From assembly GCA_035452965.1 (NCBI GenBank), contig DAOTCE010000011.1, positions 1 to 64,000 on the forward strand: 64,000 nt of DNA, written 5' to 3'. The position numbers were made by a program, and so were the translations under genes. The notes below the pieces were generated by a model, which was given only the letters and a program-made list of their open reading frames with translations, did no database searches and was not told the DNA's origin. The stretch is from Candidatus Paceibacterota bacterium. Its GTDB lineage: Bacteria > Verrucomicrobiota > Verrucomicrobiia > Limisphaerales > UBA8199. Positions 28,326 to 37,342 of the stretch are shown here, piece after piece. The number at the start of each line of letters is the position of its first letter. Positions within the stretch are counted from its first letter, which is position 1.

Positions 28326-29651
28326 TTACGCCGCGTAATACTTCGCCACTTTCCGCACCGCCTTGGCGACCGAGCGGATGTAGTCCTCGTCCATCGCTTC
28401 GTTCACTCCGAACCGCAAACATGTCTTGAGGATAGCTTCTGTCTCCGGGCATTTCACCTGGGTGTAATCCATCTTTGTCAGGCCGCACTCCTTGACCGGC
28501 CAATGCCCGGCAAAGAAGGAGTGATTCTGGAACATCGGCATGCCATAAACGGGCACGGCGATATAGCCGGCGCTGAAGCTCGCCCCTTCCGCGGCCAGCG
28601 CCTTGACGAACGTGGCGCGGTCGCAGCGCAGTTTCTCCGGCACCAGGCGCGCCATGTAGAACCAATACACGCAGCGGTCGTCCGAGCGCACCTGGTGCGT
28701 CAGGATGCCGGGAATGCCCTCCAGCTCCGCGGTGAGGAGGTTCCCGAGCCTGGCGCGCTGCGCGGCGATGCCCTCCAGGCGGGTCAGTTGTGCCGCCACA
28801 AACGCCGCCTGCAGCTCGGTGATGCGGTAATTTGCGGCCAGGGCCGTGCTTGAATCCTTGGGATTGAGGCGGTTGGTGCCTTTGTCCCCGAACTTGATCA
28901 GCAGCGGGCCAAACCGCTCTTCGCTGGTCGTCACCACGCCGCCGTCCCCGCAGGCGATGTGCTTGGTGTCCTGCAGCGAGAAGCAGCTAATCTGCCCCAC
29001 GCTGGTGATCGGCCTGCCGCGGTAGAGCGTGCCCCACGCTTGAGCACAGTCTTCGACGAGAATCAGCTTATGCTTGTCGGCGATTTCCTTGAGTTCGGCC
29101 AGCCGGCACGGGTTGCCGGCCAGGTGAACGGCGATGATCATCCTGGTCCTGGGTGTGATCTTGCGCTCGACATCCGCCGGGTCGAGACAGCCGGTCCGCG
29201 GCTCCAGGTCCGCGAAGACCGGCACCGCCTGCTGGAACAACACACCGATAACGGTGCCGATATCGGTGATGCCGGAGGTGATGACCTCGTCGCCGGGCGC
29301 GATGCCGGCGGCGGCCACGGCGATGTGCAACGCCGCGCTGCCCGAGGAGCACGGCTGGACATACTTGTGCCCGTAAATGGCACGGAACCGCTCCATGAGC
29401 AGCTTGGTTTGCTGGTTGTTCCAGTAGTAGAGCGAGTTCTGTTCGACAGCGGCCCCGAGCTGTCGCAGCTCCGGTTCGCCCCAGCGCCTGGGTTTGGGCG
29501 CGGACCGGCTGACGGCTTTCGCTCCGCCGTTGAGCGCAAGCTGGTCGGCGCTGTTTTCAGTGGTCTCAGCCACCCCAAGCTGGCTGGCAGCCAGCAGCAC
29601 CGAAGTGGAGGCAATGAACTCACGGCGGGAAACCTGGTTGTTAGGTCGCAT
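28326..29651 (-). CDS. Tat-signal DegT/DnrJ/EryC1/StrS aminotransferase-family protein
   Basis: A 441-residue PLP-dependent fold-type I enzyme of the sugar aminotransferase family. The start at 29651 gives a twin-arginine signal (SRREF, 8-12, then a short hydrophobic core to about 28). Family motifs follow: GSAALHIAVAA (104-114), VEDCAQAWG (199-207) and the PLP-binding Lys230 in SLQDTKHIACGDGG. Relatives transaminate nucleotide-linked keto sugars in the cytoplasm, so a Tat signal is unexpected, although Tat can export proteins already loaded with cofactor. Neighbours are a URO-D-like protein upstream and a nucleoside hydrolase downstream on the same strand. Confidence 0.87.
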   Translation of the reverse strand: MRPNNQVSRREFIASTSVLLAASQLGVAETTENSADQLALNGGAKAVSRSAPKPRRWGEPELRQLGAAVEQNSLYYWNNQQTKLLMERFRAIYGHKYVQPCSSGSAALHIAVAAAGIAPGDEVITSGITDIGTVIGVLFQQAVPVFADLEPRTGCLDPADVERKITPRTRMIIAVHLAGNPCRLAELKEIADKHKLILVEDCAQAWGTLYRGRPITSVGQISCFSLQDTKHIACGDGGVVTTSEERFGPLLIKFGDKGTNRLNPKDSSTALAANYRITELQAAFVAAQLTRLEGIAAQRARLGNLLTAELEGIPGILTHQVRSDDRCVYWFYMARLVPEKLRCDRATFVKALAAEGASFSAGYIAVPVYGMPMFQNHSFFAGHWPVKECGLTKMDYTQVKCPETEAILKTCLRFGVNEAMDEDYIRSVAKAVRKVAKYYAA

Positions 29652-29785
29652 AGCGTGGTTCAGTGTAGGTCTCAAGCCACCAAGGCCAAGACGAAAATGT
29701 CCCGTTGACGCCGTCGTCAGCGCGCAGGTCTGAAGGCGCACGGGAACTGCGCCGGGTGCCAACCGGGCGGGGGACGGAAGGGATT

Positions 29786-30901
29786 CTACATCCGCCCGTT
29801 GAAGCGGTGGATGGTTTCGATCATGGCCACGTAGTTCTCGGTGGGCATGTAGTTGGTGATGGAGTTGCCTGAGCCGCAGGCGTAACCGCCACCGGGCGCG
29901 CAGGCCGTGAGAATCTGGCTGGTGCGGCGCCGGACATCGTCCTGCGTGCCGCGGCTCAGCAGGTCCACATCCACGCCGCCCAACACCGCCACACGGGTGC
30001 CCCACCACTGCTTGAACTCCTCGACCGGCACGATGACGTCTTCGAAGCTGTGCTTGGCGTCTATGCGCACGTCCTCGATCAGATCGGGCATGACCGCCTC
30101 GACGTGCCCGCAACTGTGCAGGAGGAACAGCCGGCCGGTTTGGTGGGCCAGTTCCACGTAGCGCTTGTGCCACGGCAGGATGTAGCGGCGGAGGTGCCGC
30201 GGCTGGAGCAAGGTGGCCGTCTTGAATCCCATGTCGTCCCCGAGCCAGATGGCGAAGACGCTCTCCATCTCGCAGAAGACGCGGAAGGCGTCGTAGATGA
30301 TCTGCCCCACGCGGTCCACCACCGCGCGCACCAGCTCCGGGTCGTCATAGAGCAAGAGCATCATGCCCTCCAGCCCGAGCAGGTTGCTGGACCATTCCAG
30401 CACGCCGCCGGAGAACCCGATCAGCCCCATGCCCTCCGGCAGTGCGGCGGCCGCCGCCTCCGCTGCCGCGAAGTCAACCGTCGCCGGCGCCGGCCAGGGG
30501 TAGGACTCGAAGTCCGAGGAGGACTTGATCAGGCCCTCATGTTCATTGACCCACTGCCGGTCTCCCGTGGCCGCGGCGGCCGTGTTGCGCGCTGCCAAAG
30601 TCTCCATCTGAAACGGAATCTCCGCGCGGGCGCGGTAGTAGTCGTAACCCAGGGCGTGCCAAAGCTGGACGCGCTGTCGGATGGCGTCGCGGAACTGCGG
30701 CAGGCCGTTCTGGCGGGCGAGCGGGATCAAAGGCGCGCCATGGAGCGCGGTCAGCGTTTCCTCGGCAATGGCCAGTTCGACGAGCGGGACCCGGTCGCAG
30801 GGTTCGCGCTGGAGGACGCGCCGGAACCGCTCAACACTGGGTTCGGGCTTCGGGAGCCGGTGCATAATCGAGCCGTTCCGTTCGCCAGCAAATGAACTCA
30901 T
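29786..30901 (-). CDS. Uroporphyrinogen decarboxylase-family protein (probable methyltransferase type)
   Basis: A 371-residue TIM-barrel protein of the URO-D superfamily. The segment LLHSCGHVEAVMPDLIE carries a zinc-type His/Cys pair as in corrinoid methyltransferases (MtaA/CmuA type) rather than the Arg/Asp pattern of heme-pathway HemE. HemE signature N-terminal motifs are absent. It may therefore move methyl groups or cleave a small substrate; the substrate is unknown. Start may be 30901 or the internal ATG at 30865. It is the first gene of a minus-strand run with the aminotransferase and nucleoside hydrolase, and it diverges from the glycosidase-like gene across a repeat array. Confidence 0.78.
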   Translation of the reverse strand: MSSFAGERNGSIMHRLPKPEPSVERFRRVLQREPCDRVPLVELAIAEETLTALHGAPLIPLARQNGLPQFRDAIRQRVQLWHALGYDYYRARAEIPFQMETLAARNTAAAATGDRQWVNEHEGLIKSSSDFESYPWPAPATVDFAAAEAAAAALPEGMGLIGFSGGVLEWSSNLLGLEGMMLLLYDDPELVRAVVDRVGQIIYDAFRVFCEMESVFAIWLGDDMGFKTATLLQPRHLRRYILPWHKRYVELAHQTGRLFLLHSCGHVEAVMPDLIEDVRIDAKHSFEDVIVPVEEFKQWWGTRVAVLGGVDVDLLSRGTQDDVRRRTSQILTACAPGGGYACGSGNSITNYMPTENYVAMIETIHRFNGRM

Positions 30902-31296
30902 AACCGCAGCGTTCTAACGTTCAGGCCCGCGAAGCGCAAGTCGCAAGCAAGGTCGTTGATTTCGAGACACCGCCAGCCCTGGGCGCATCAAAGTCTTTAT
31001 GCACCCGTAGGGCCCGTCTCATTGACACCCCGCTTCAGCGGGGTGGACGACGTGCGCGCAGCCCCCTAACCGCTTCAGCGGTTTCAGGTGTGTACGTAAA
31101 CCGCTGAAGCGGTTCCCACGCCGCGCCACCGGCCATCACCCCGCTGAAGCGGGGCGTTAATGAAAGGTCAGCAAAGACAGGGGCTTGAAAAGGCCTGCCA
31201 CCCCATCAAACCTCACTACCAGCATATGCGGAGTGGATTACTCCTGAGGGCAAATCCAGGCTCGTCAGACTTCTTGCCCTCAGTTTACATGGCCAC
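30902..31296. other. 395-bp divergent intergenic region
   Basis: The gap between the URO-D-like gene (minus) and the glycosidase-like gene (plus) holds the hairpin array at 31019-31163. It must contain both promoters, but no convincing promoter boxes were found. No further open reading frame is credible here. Confidence 0.6.
31019..31163. repeat. Nested array of four CGCTTCAGCG hairpins
   Basis: Four hairpins share the core CCGCTTCAGCGG or its complement: 31026-31045, 31068-31083, 31099-31114 and 31137-31156. The first and fourth (C-rich arms CACCCCGCT) are mutually inverted with 27-base arms (31019-31045 and 31137-31163, two mismatches); the second and third (AACCGCT arms) are exact inverses of each other. 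The whole is a 145-bp palindrome of palindromes in the gap between two divergent genes. Confidence 0.9.
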
Positions 31297-32964
31297 ATGC
31301 GCCAGTATTCGTTCAGAACCATCTCCAGTGAACACCCGCTCAAGACTCATCTTGTCATGGCGCTGCTCATGGCTTGCCCAACGACCCTGTGGGCCGGGGA
31401 AAGTGTTCAATCCGGGCGGCCGGAGGCAAAGCCCGCGGCAGACGCAGCCGGGAGCACTCTCAGCGACGCGGCCTGGCAGACGCTTCGTCGGCAGGCAGTC
31501 GAGCGGCCGCGACGGATCATCTTCAACAACGACGGCAATGAGCCGGTCTATTTCTGCAAAGCCGCCACAGCGGAGGAACTCCTGAAGGCCCGCACGAGCC
31601 GGCTGGCCGGCTCGCAGGTGGACTCGATTTTCTATTGCACCTGGAGTTCGGGCTTTGGGCTGTTCACGCACAACACGAAGGCGGGCCAGGTCTTCAGCAC
31701 GCGGGAAGCCATGTTCAAGGACAACCGCACACAGGAGTTTCTGGATAGGAAGCTGGACCCGCTGCAGGTCATGGCGGACTTCGCCCATCAGCACGGGATG
31801 GAGCTGTTTTGGTCAATGCGCATGAACGATACCCACGACGGCGCAGGCGCGGACTATGGGCCGGTTATGTTCCGGGCCAACCGGCTGAAGCAGGAGCATC
31901 CCGAATGGCTGATCGGCAGCAAAGAACACCCGCCGCGCCACGGCGCCTGGTCGGCGGTGGATTATGGCGTGCCGGAGATTCGGGACCTGGCTTTCCGTTA
32001 CTGCGCTGAGGTTTGCCGGAACTACCAGGTGAATGGCATCGAGCTGGACTTTTTCCGCCACGCCTTCTTTTTCAGGTGCTCTGGCCGCGGCGAACCCTGC
32101 GGCGATGCGGAGTTGGACCAGATGACCGCTCTGGTTCGCCGCATTCGCGCCGCGACGGAAGAGGCGGGCCGGAAATGCAACCGGCCGATTCTGCTGGCCG
32201 TCCGCGTGCCCGACTCGACGGATTATTGCCGGTTGATTGGCATTGACCTGGAACGCTGGCTGCGCGAGGGCCTGGTGGATTTGCTGATCGTCAGCGGCTA
32301 CACGCAACTCAACCCGTGGGAATACAGCGTCCAGCTCGGACACAGGTACGGGGTCAAGGTCTATCCCTCGCTCGATGAGCCGCGCGTGCGGGACGAGGGG
32401 GCCCGAAAGCTGCGGGGAACTCCGGCGGCTTACCGGGGCCGCGCGCTTAACGTGTGGCATGCCGGGGCCGACGGGGTTTACCTGTTCAATTTCTTTGATC
32501 CGGCCAGCTCACTGTGGCGGGAACTGGGCGACCCCGCCGGCTTGCGCAAGCTCGAACGCACTTACTTTGCCAGCGTCCGGGGCGTCGGCTCGATGCCGGT
32601 GCCACACCAGAAGTTCCTGCGTGTGCCGACCTTGAATCCGGCCAGCCCGGTTTCCGTTGCGGCTGGGAAGCCTGGCCGCGTTGTGTTCCGCGTCGGGGAA
32701 GACTTTGCCGGTGCCGGCGAGCCGGCGCGAATCTGTCTGCGACTCCGGTTCAAGAACATGCCTGCGGCCGGACAATTCCACGGGTCTTTGAACCAGCAAC
32801 CGCTGTCAAACGGAGAGATTCGAGATGTCTGGATGGAATACCAGTTGAACGCCAAGGCGCTCTGCGCTGGAATCAATCTGCTGGAAGTGTCCTGCGCCGA
32901 CTCGCCGGCGGGGCCGTTCTCGCTGCTTGACCTTTGCATTGAGGTCACCCCGGCTGAGGATTGA
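31297..32964 (+). CDS. Secreted glycoside hydrolase-like protein, family not assigned
   Basis: A 555-residue protein with a signal-like N-terminus (hydrophobic stretch about 19-33, ending LWAGES). The central part (about 70-430) reads as a TIM-barrel glycosidase: YCTWSSGFG, MELFWSMRMNDTHDG, GIELDFFRHAFFF, LLAVRVPDS, VSGYTQLNPWEY and GADGVYLFNFFDP are strand-loop units with acidic residues at strand ends, as in families of putative glycosidases acting on poorly known glycans. The last roughly 110 residues look like a beta-sandwich. No EC number can be assigned. Divergent from the URO-D gene and convergent with the rhamnosidase-like gene. Confidence 0.7.
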   Translation: MRQYSFRTISSEHPLKTHLVMALLMACPTTLWAGESVQSGRPEAKPAADAAGSTLSDAAWQTLRRQAVERPRRIIFNNDGNEPVYFCKAATAEELLKARTSRLAGSQVDSIFYCTWSSGFGLFTHNTKAGQVFSTREAMFKDNRTQEFLDRKLDPLQVMADFAHQHGMELFWSMRMNDTHDGAGADYGPVMFRANRLKQEHPEWLIGSKEHPPRHGAWSAVDYGVPEIRDLAFRYCAEVCRNYQVNGIELDFFRHAFFFRCSGRGEPCGDAELDQMTALVRRIRAATEEAGRKCNRPILLAVRVPDSTDYCRLIGIDLERWLREGLVDLLIVSGYTQLNPWEYSVQLGHRYGVKVYPSLDEPRVRDEGARKLRGTPAAYRGRALNVWHAGADGVYLFNFFDPASSLWRELGDPAGLRKLERTYFASVRGVGSMPVPHQKFLRVPTLNPASPVSVAAGKPGRVVFRVGEDFAGAGEPARICLRLRFKNMPAAGQFHGSLNQQPLSNGEIRDVWMEYQLNAKALCAGINLLEVSCADSPAGPFSLLDLCIEVTPAED

Positions 32965-33110
32965 CGCCACCCAGCTCAGAGCCAGCCCGGCCAACACGCC
33001 CTGCCCCGCTGATTGTCACTAAACCGCATCGGACTGGCTGCAGGGGTGGCTCCCTGCTGCAGTCCGGTGAGGCTGCCAGGGATGGCAAACGGTCGGATGC
33101 CCTGTGAAAC

Positions 33111-33212
33111 GGAATAAGTGCAATAATCTCAGTGGATTATAACGATCGGGCAGAAGAAAACGCCCATCCTGGCCCGGATTTGGCATAAGTGCATCAATCG
33201 CAGTCGGTTACG
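33111..33212. repeat. Pair of degenerate direct repeats, period about 71 bp
   Basis: Units at about 33111-33144 and 33182-33212 share GG(A/C)ATAAGTGCA followed by AATC(T/G)CAGT and GTTA-like ends, with about six differences over 28 aligned bases. They lie between two convergent genes, where regulatory sites are not expected. Confidence 0.5.
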
Positions 33213-33238
33213 TAGAACTCCTCCCGGATGTCAAGGTT

Positions 33239-33329
33239 GTATCCACGGTGTGGATACGGTGAGGATACGGTGCGTATACGGTGAGGCTCCCTTGGGCACT
33301 GCAACCTGACCGCGAGGTTTGTCAGGTTG
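33239..33329. repeat. 11-bp tandem repeats followed by a hairpin
   Basis: Three adjacent 11-bp units (GGATACGGTGA at 33252-33262, then 33263-33273 and 33274-33284 with one or two changes) are preceded by a partial unit. Seventeen bases later there is a perfect 9-bp hairpin CAACCTGAC/GTCAGGTTG (33302-33310, 33321-33329). The ATACGGTG motif also occurs beside palindromic repeat copy 1, suggesting a relation. Confidence 0.65.
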
Positions 33330-33454
33330 AATCGCTCGGGGTCCAGGAAACCGTCCGGCCCATCGGTAGCGCCGGTCTGCTGCCCGGCGGGCTACAAGAA
33401 CATTTCCTGGCGCCGGGTCGGCAACCAGTTTACCAGGGCTGTGCGCGAGCTGCC

Positions 33455-35899
33455 CTACGGCTGCCGAATGGCTTCCAGGCTGCTGCGGTTTTCGGTCTTG
33501 ATGGTGTAGCCGGCGGGAGCGGTGACCTGGTATAGGTGCTTGCCGCCATCTTTGCGCCAGCGGAGCGCGATGGGGCCGTCGGCGGTCGGGAAGCGGCCTT
33601 CACACCAGTCCAGGCGGGAGTCGGTGAAGCGGAGCTGGACGAGGTGGTTGACCGTGTCCACGCGGTGCAGGCCCAGCACGTCGCGGTAGAGGACATGCAC
33701 GGCGCCGTGGGAGGCGAAGCCGTGATTGCAACTGGCGTAGGCGCCGTCGTTCTCCCAGAGCGTCCCGGTGCGGTCGGCCATGTAAAGCTGGTAGGCGAGC
33801 GATTCGTCGAGCAATTGCTGGCACAAGCCATATCGGGAGAGCAGTTCCAGCCGCAGGACATTGCCGATGAAGGCATTGGCGGGGTGAACTTCGGGGAAGG
33901 CCTTGGTCTGCTTGCGCTGCGGGCCGAAGTCGTTGATCAGGCGCTGCCACAGCTCCGAGTGCGTCTCCGGTTTGGCCACGCCGAAGAAGAACGCGAAGTA
34001 TTGGCAAACCTCGGTGCGGTTGGTAGTAACCTCCAGCTTGCCGTTGATGCGCTTGGCGTTGTCCACGAAGAACCCATCCCTGAAAGACTGCTGGCGGATG
34101 GTCTCGCGGATGCGCTCGGCGTCGTCCGTCAGCTCCGACAGGCCGTACATCCGGCCGACGGCGTCGAGGGCCTTGGCGTAAAGCATGTTGGAGGGGTAAT
34201 TGACATCCTGCACAAAGGAGTTGGCGGCGGACCACTCGACGAAGACCCAGCTCTCCAGCTTCTCCAGCAGGCCGTTGTCGTTCCGGAACTTCTTGAAGTA
34301 GTCCAGCAGCCGCAGGATGCGGGGGCGGAGGGCGTCCACCATCTCGCGGTCGCCGCTGCGGGCGAGGTACTCCTCCAACTCCACAACGAACCACAGCGAC
34401 CAGTTGGGAATGAACACGCCGTCGTTGTGGTCGGCGGGGTAGCACATGGGCAGCATGCCGTCGGGCAGATGGGCGAACCTGGCGGGCAAGCGGTAGTTCT
34501 CGAAGAAGTTCTGCTCGATGCGGGTGTCGCCGCACAGGTCCTTGGCGACACGCGCGGTGAAGAAGCTGTCGCAGAGCCAACCGGCGCGCTCGCGTGAGGG
34601 GCAGTCCATGAAGATGTCCAGGGCGTTCTGGCGGAAGGTCTCGCGGCCGGCGGCGAAGAGGCGGTTGAGCCGTTCGTCGCTGGCGGCGAAGTGCGCCTGC
34701 CAGACGCCGTCGCTGGCGAACTCGCGGAAGTAGAGCTTCTGCACCTCGCACTCGCCTTCGAGCACGATGAGCTTGAGGTAGCGGAGGGTGTAAGGCTCGA
34801 AGGACTCGAACGCGCAGGTGCCCGGCTGCAATTCGCAGGCGATGACGTTCGCGCAGCTCAGGCGCTTCCAGTCCACGTCGTCCCGGGTGAGGATTTCGTC
34901 GAAGGTCAGAAACAGACGGGTCGGAGTGCGGCAGTTGAAGCGCGCGCCGATGAAACCGGTGAGGTTGCAGCCGAAGTCCACGATCTGGAAACCATTGGAC
35001 TTGAGCACCTGCGAGTCTGCCGATGACCAGGGCTGGTTGATGGGCTGGCTGGAGGCGTTGGCAACGGTTTGCAATTCCAGCGAGGGGATGGCCTCCAGGT
35101 CCTTTGCCGGGTAACCGCCGAATTTGGGGCCGACTCCGGTCAGGGACCGGTCCCGCCAAGGCTCATCCACCTTGAGGTTAATTCGGACCTGGCCTTGGGA
35201 AACGAGCCACGACGGCTGACGGACCGCGTAGTCGGGGTAGTCAACCCGGCGGGGGAGCAGCACTCGCTCGGGCAGGGCGGAGACCTTGACTTCAGCGAAC
35301 TCCGGGGTCGTGTCCGTGCGCCACCGGCTGTAACCGGGCGCGAGCCGATAAACCTCCGAGAACGTGCGTTGGAAACTGAAGCGCTGCACTTTCTGCAACC
35401 GCTCTTTCAGGATGGTGGCAGCAAAGGAGGCCCCCTTGCCGCCCGTGGACGCAATCACAGTGCCGCCGGCAACGACCTCGGCTTGCAGGAACGAAGGTTG
35501 GTCGAGCAGGTAGTAACTATTGACGTTGTAACCGGCCACCTCGAAAGCCACCACGTTTTCGCCAGGCTGGAGCCTGGGGGTCAGGTCCCATTCGTCCACG
35601 CGGTAGAAGCCGTGCGGACCGCGAGCCGGACCGTGTGCCAGGAATTGGCCATTCAGGAAGACGCGATACACGCTGGCGCCGGTGGCGCGCAGCAGGACTT
35701 GCGCCTTTTCGGGAGCCTTGAAGCTCGCGCGGAAGCCGACAAAGAGATTCTTCTCCGTCTCGCGGCCACTAGGCCAGATTGGCTTGGCGGAGAGGAAAGC
35801 CGGCGTTGAGGCGGCGAGACTTGTGCAAGGCGGCAGGAATGCAAACAGGGTGAGAGTCAATCGCCAGGCGCCACGCGTAAGCAGGTTTTGCAGGTTCAT
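33455..35899 (-). CDS. Secreted alpha-L-rhamnosidase-like (GH78-type) protein
   Basis: An 814-residue exported protein (signal about 1-30). The order fits alpha-L-rhamnosidases: an N-terminal jelly-roll (FLNGQFLAHGPARGPHGFY, 81-99), a second beta domain, then an (alpha/alpha)6 barrel containing DCPSRERAGWLCDS near residue 430, the position where GH78 enzymes have the acidic DCPQRDE motif. Here the motif lacks the central Asp, so catalytic details may differ, though Glu and Asp remain nearby. The C-terminal beta domain is short. It would cleave rhamnose or a related sugar from plant or algal glycans. A major facilitator carrier is divergent upstream. Confidence 0.82.
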   Translation of the reverse strand: MNLQNLLTRGAWRLTLTLFAFLPPCTSLAASTPAFLSAKPIWPSGRETEKNLFVGFRASFKAPEKAQVLLRATGASVYRVFLNGQFLAHGPARGPHGFYRVDEWDLTPRLQPGENVVAFEVAGYNVNSYYLLDQPSFLQAEVVAGGTVIASTGGKGASFAATILKERLQKVQRFSFQRTFSEVYRLAPGYSRWRTDTTPEFAEVKVSALPERVLLPRRVDYPDYAVRQPSWLVSQGQVRINLKVDEPWRDRSLTGVGPKFGGYPAKDLEAIPSLELQTVANASSQPINQPWSSADSQVLKSNGFQIVDFGCNLTGFIGARFNCRTPTRLFLTFDEILTRDDVDWKRLSCANVIACELQPGTCAFESFEPYTLRYLKLIVLEGECEVQKLYFREFASDGVWQAHFAASDERLNRLFAAGRETFRQNALDIFMDCPSRERAGWLCDSFFTARVAKDLCGDTRIEQNFFENYRLPARFAHLPDGMLPMCYPADHNDGVFIPNWSLWFVVELEEYLARSGDREMVDALRPRILRLLDYFKKFRNDNGLLEKLESWVFVEWSAANSFVQDVNYPSNMLYAKALDAVGRMYGLSELTDDAERIRETIRQQSFRDGFFVDNAKRINGKLEVTTNRTEVCQYFAFFFGVAKPETHSELWQRLINDFGPQRKQTKAFPEVHPANAFIGNVLRLELLSRYGLCQQLLDESLAYQLYMADRTGTLWENDGAYASCNHGFASHGAVHVLYRDVLGLHRVDTVNHLVQLRFTDSRLDWCEGRFPTADGPIALRWRKDGGKHLYQVTAPAGYTIKTENRSSLEAIRQP

Positions 35900-36064
35900 A
35901 ATCCGCCCATTGACTTGGCCGATTTGAGGCGGCCATTCAAGACTTAATTGCGTTCAGGCGCAGCAATCAGCGGCAAAGGAGCAGCCGGTAACGGCACAAT
36001 GCGCTCTTTTCCTGCTGACGCGCCGCCCAGGGACTGATATGCCTTTCGCGCACCATCCGATGCT

Positions 36065-37342
36065 ATGAGACAAGACCGCTGGCTGCGCATCATTCCCGTG
36101 GCGCTGGTCATGTACACCATCTCCTACGTGGACCGCACCAACGTCTCCCTGGCGCTCGACCCCACGATCTCGTCCATGATGAAGGACCTGTTCATGGACG
36201 ACCGGATGAAGGGCGAGGCTGCGGGCATTTTCTTTTTCGGCTACATCCTGCTCCAAATTCCGGGCGGTTATTGGGCGACGGCCTGGAGCCCGCGGAAGAT
36301 CATCAGCCTGTTCCTGATCTCCTGGGGCGTGTGCGCGGTCGGCTGCGGGCTCGCGCGCACCTTCAGACAATTTGAATTGATGCGCTTCCTCCTGGGTGTC
36401 GCCGAAAGCGGCGTGTTCCCGGCGACGATGGTGCTGCTGGCCAACTGGTTTCCGCGGGGAGAACGGGCTCGCGCCAACGCGTACTGGAATCTCTGCCAGC
36501 CGCTGGCCGTCGCGGCGACCGCCCCCGTCACCTGCTGGCTGCTGGGCGCCTATGGCTGGCAGAAGATGCTGATCCTGGAAGGGCTGCTGCCCTTTGTCTG
36601 GCTCCCCGTCTGGTGGTTCTGCATCCGGGACCATCCACGCGACGCAAAATGGATTTCCGCCGAGGAAAGGAGCTTTCTTGAAACCACTTTGCAGCGGGAA
36701 GCCGCCGAGCTGGAGCCGCCCCAGCCTGTCTCGATCTGGGCGCGGCTTTGCGAACGCCCGGTGCTGGTGCTGCTGGCCATGTATTTCCTGCAAAATTGCG
36801 CGGCCTACGGCTGCATGACCTTCTTCACCAGCAGCCTGAAAGGCAGGGAGTTCAGCGGGCTGCAGTATGGCATTCTGTTTGGCATTCCCTACGCCCTGAC
36901 CGCCGTGATCATGGTGCTCAACTCCCGGCACTCGGACAAGACCCGGGAACGCAGGGGACATGTGGCCGCGGTCTATCTCCTGAGCGGTCTGAGCCTCATC
37001 CTCAGCGTGGGGCTGCGAGAGCATTTCTGGGTATCCTACGCCTTCATGTGCCTGGCCATCCCCGGCCCCTTCGCCGCCCTGGGCCCCTTTTGGGCCATCC
37101 CCAGCGAAACCCTGCCCCGGGCCGCCGTGGGCCTGGTGATCGGCGTAGTCAATGCCTTCGGCAACCTGGGCGGGTTCGCCGGACCCTACATCGCCGGCTG
37201 GCTCAAGCAGGAATACCAGAGCCTGCCCGTGGCCTTCAGTGCTTTGGGCGCCGGACTGCTGATCGGCGCCGGGCTGGCTTTCCTGCTTCCGAAAGCCGCT
37301 CCCCTGCCAGCGCCGGCTTCGTCTCGCGGAGGCTGCGGTTAG
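36065..37342 (+). CDS. Major facilitator transporter, anion:cation symporter (ACS) type
   Basis: A 425-residue polytopic protein with about 12 membrane helices. The N-terminal YTISYVDRTNVSLA (helix 1) and the SWGVCAVGCGLARTF and RFLLGVAESGVFPA blocks match the ACS family, which imports sugar acids such as glucarate, galactonate or tartrate and related anions. Divergent from the rhamnosidase-like gene (165 bp apart), and on the same strand as the zinc dehydrogenase and SDR genes further on. A role in taking up a deglycosylated product is plausible; the substrate is not determined. Confidence 0.88.
   Translation: MRQDRWLRIIPVALVMYTISYVDRTNVSLALDPTISSMMKDLFMDDRMKGEAAGIFFFGYILLQIPGGYWATAWSPRKIISLFLISWGVCAVGCGLARTFRQFELMRFLLGVAESGVFPATMVLLANWFPRGERARANAYWNLCQPLAVAATAPVTCWLLGAYGWQKMLILEGLLPFVWLPVWWFCIRDHPRDAKWISAEERSFLETTLQREAAELEPPQPVSIWARLCERPVLVLLAMYFLQNCAAYGCMTFFTSSLKGREFSGLQYGILFGIPYALTAVIMVLNSRHSDKTRERRGHVAAVYLLSGLSLILSVGLREHFWVSYAFMCLAIPGPFAALGPFWAIPSETLPRAAVGLVIGVVNAFGNLGGFAGPYIAGWLKQEYQSLPVAFSALGAGLLIGAGLAFLLPKAAPLPAPASSRGGCG

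Larger units (their letters stand above)
32965..33454. other. 490-bp intergenic region between convergent genes
   Basis: No open reading frame here is credible. The region contains the two repeat systems at 33111-33212 and 33239-33329. No clear intrinsic terminator was found for either flanking gene. Confidence 0.6.

Noticed and set aside
29786..30901. URO-D-like protein as the heme-pathway enzyme HemE
   Set aside because: The HemE N-terminal motifs are missing and the His/Cys metal-type segment fits methyltransferase relatives better.
31019..31163. Hairpin array as a CRISPR array
   Set aside because: The units are inverted rather than direct, spacing is irregular and no cas gene is present.
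33252..33284. 11-bp repeats as iterons of an origin
   Set aside because: No DnaA boxes, AT-rich stretch or initiator gene nearby; three units in a gap between convergent genes are not enough.
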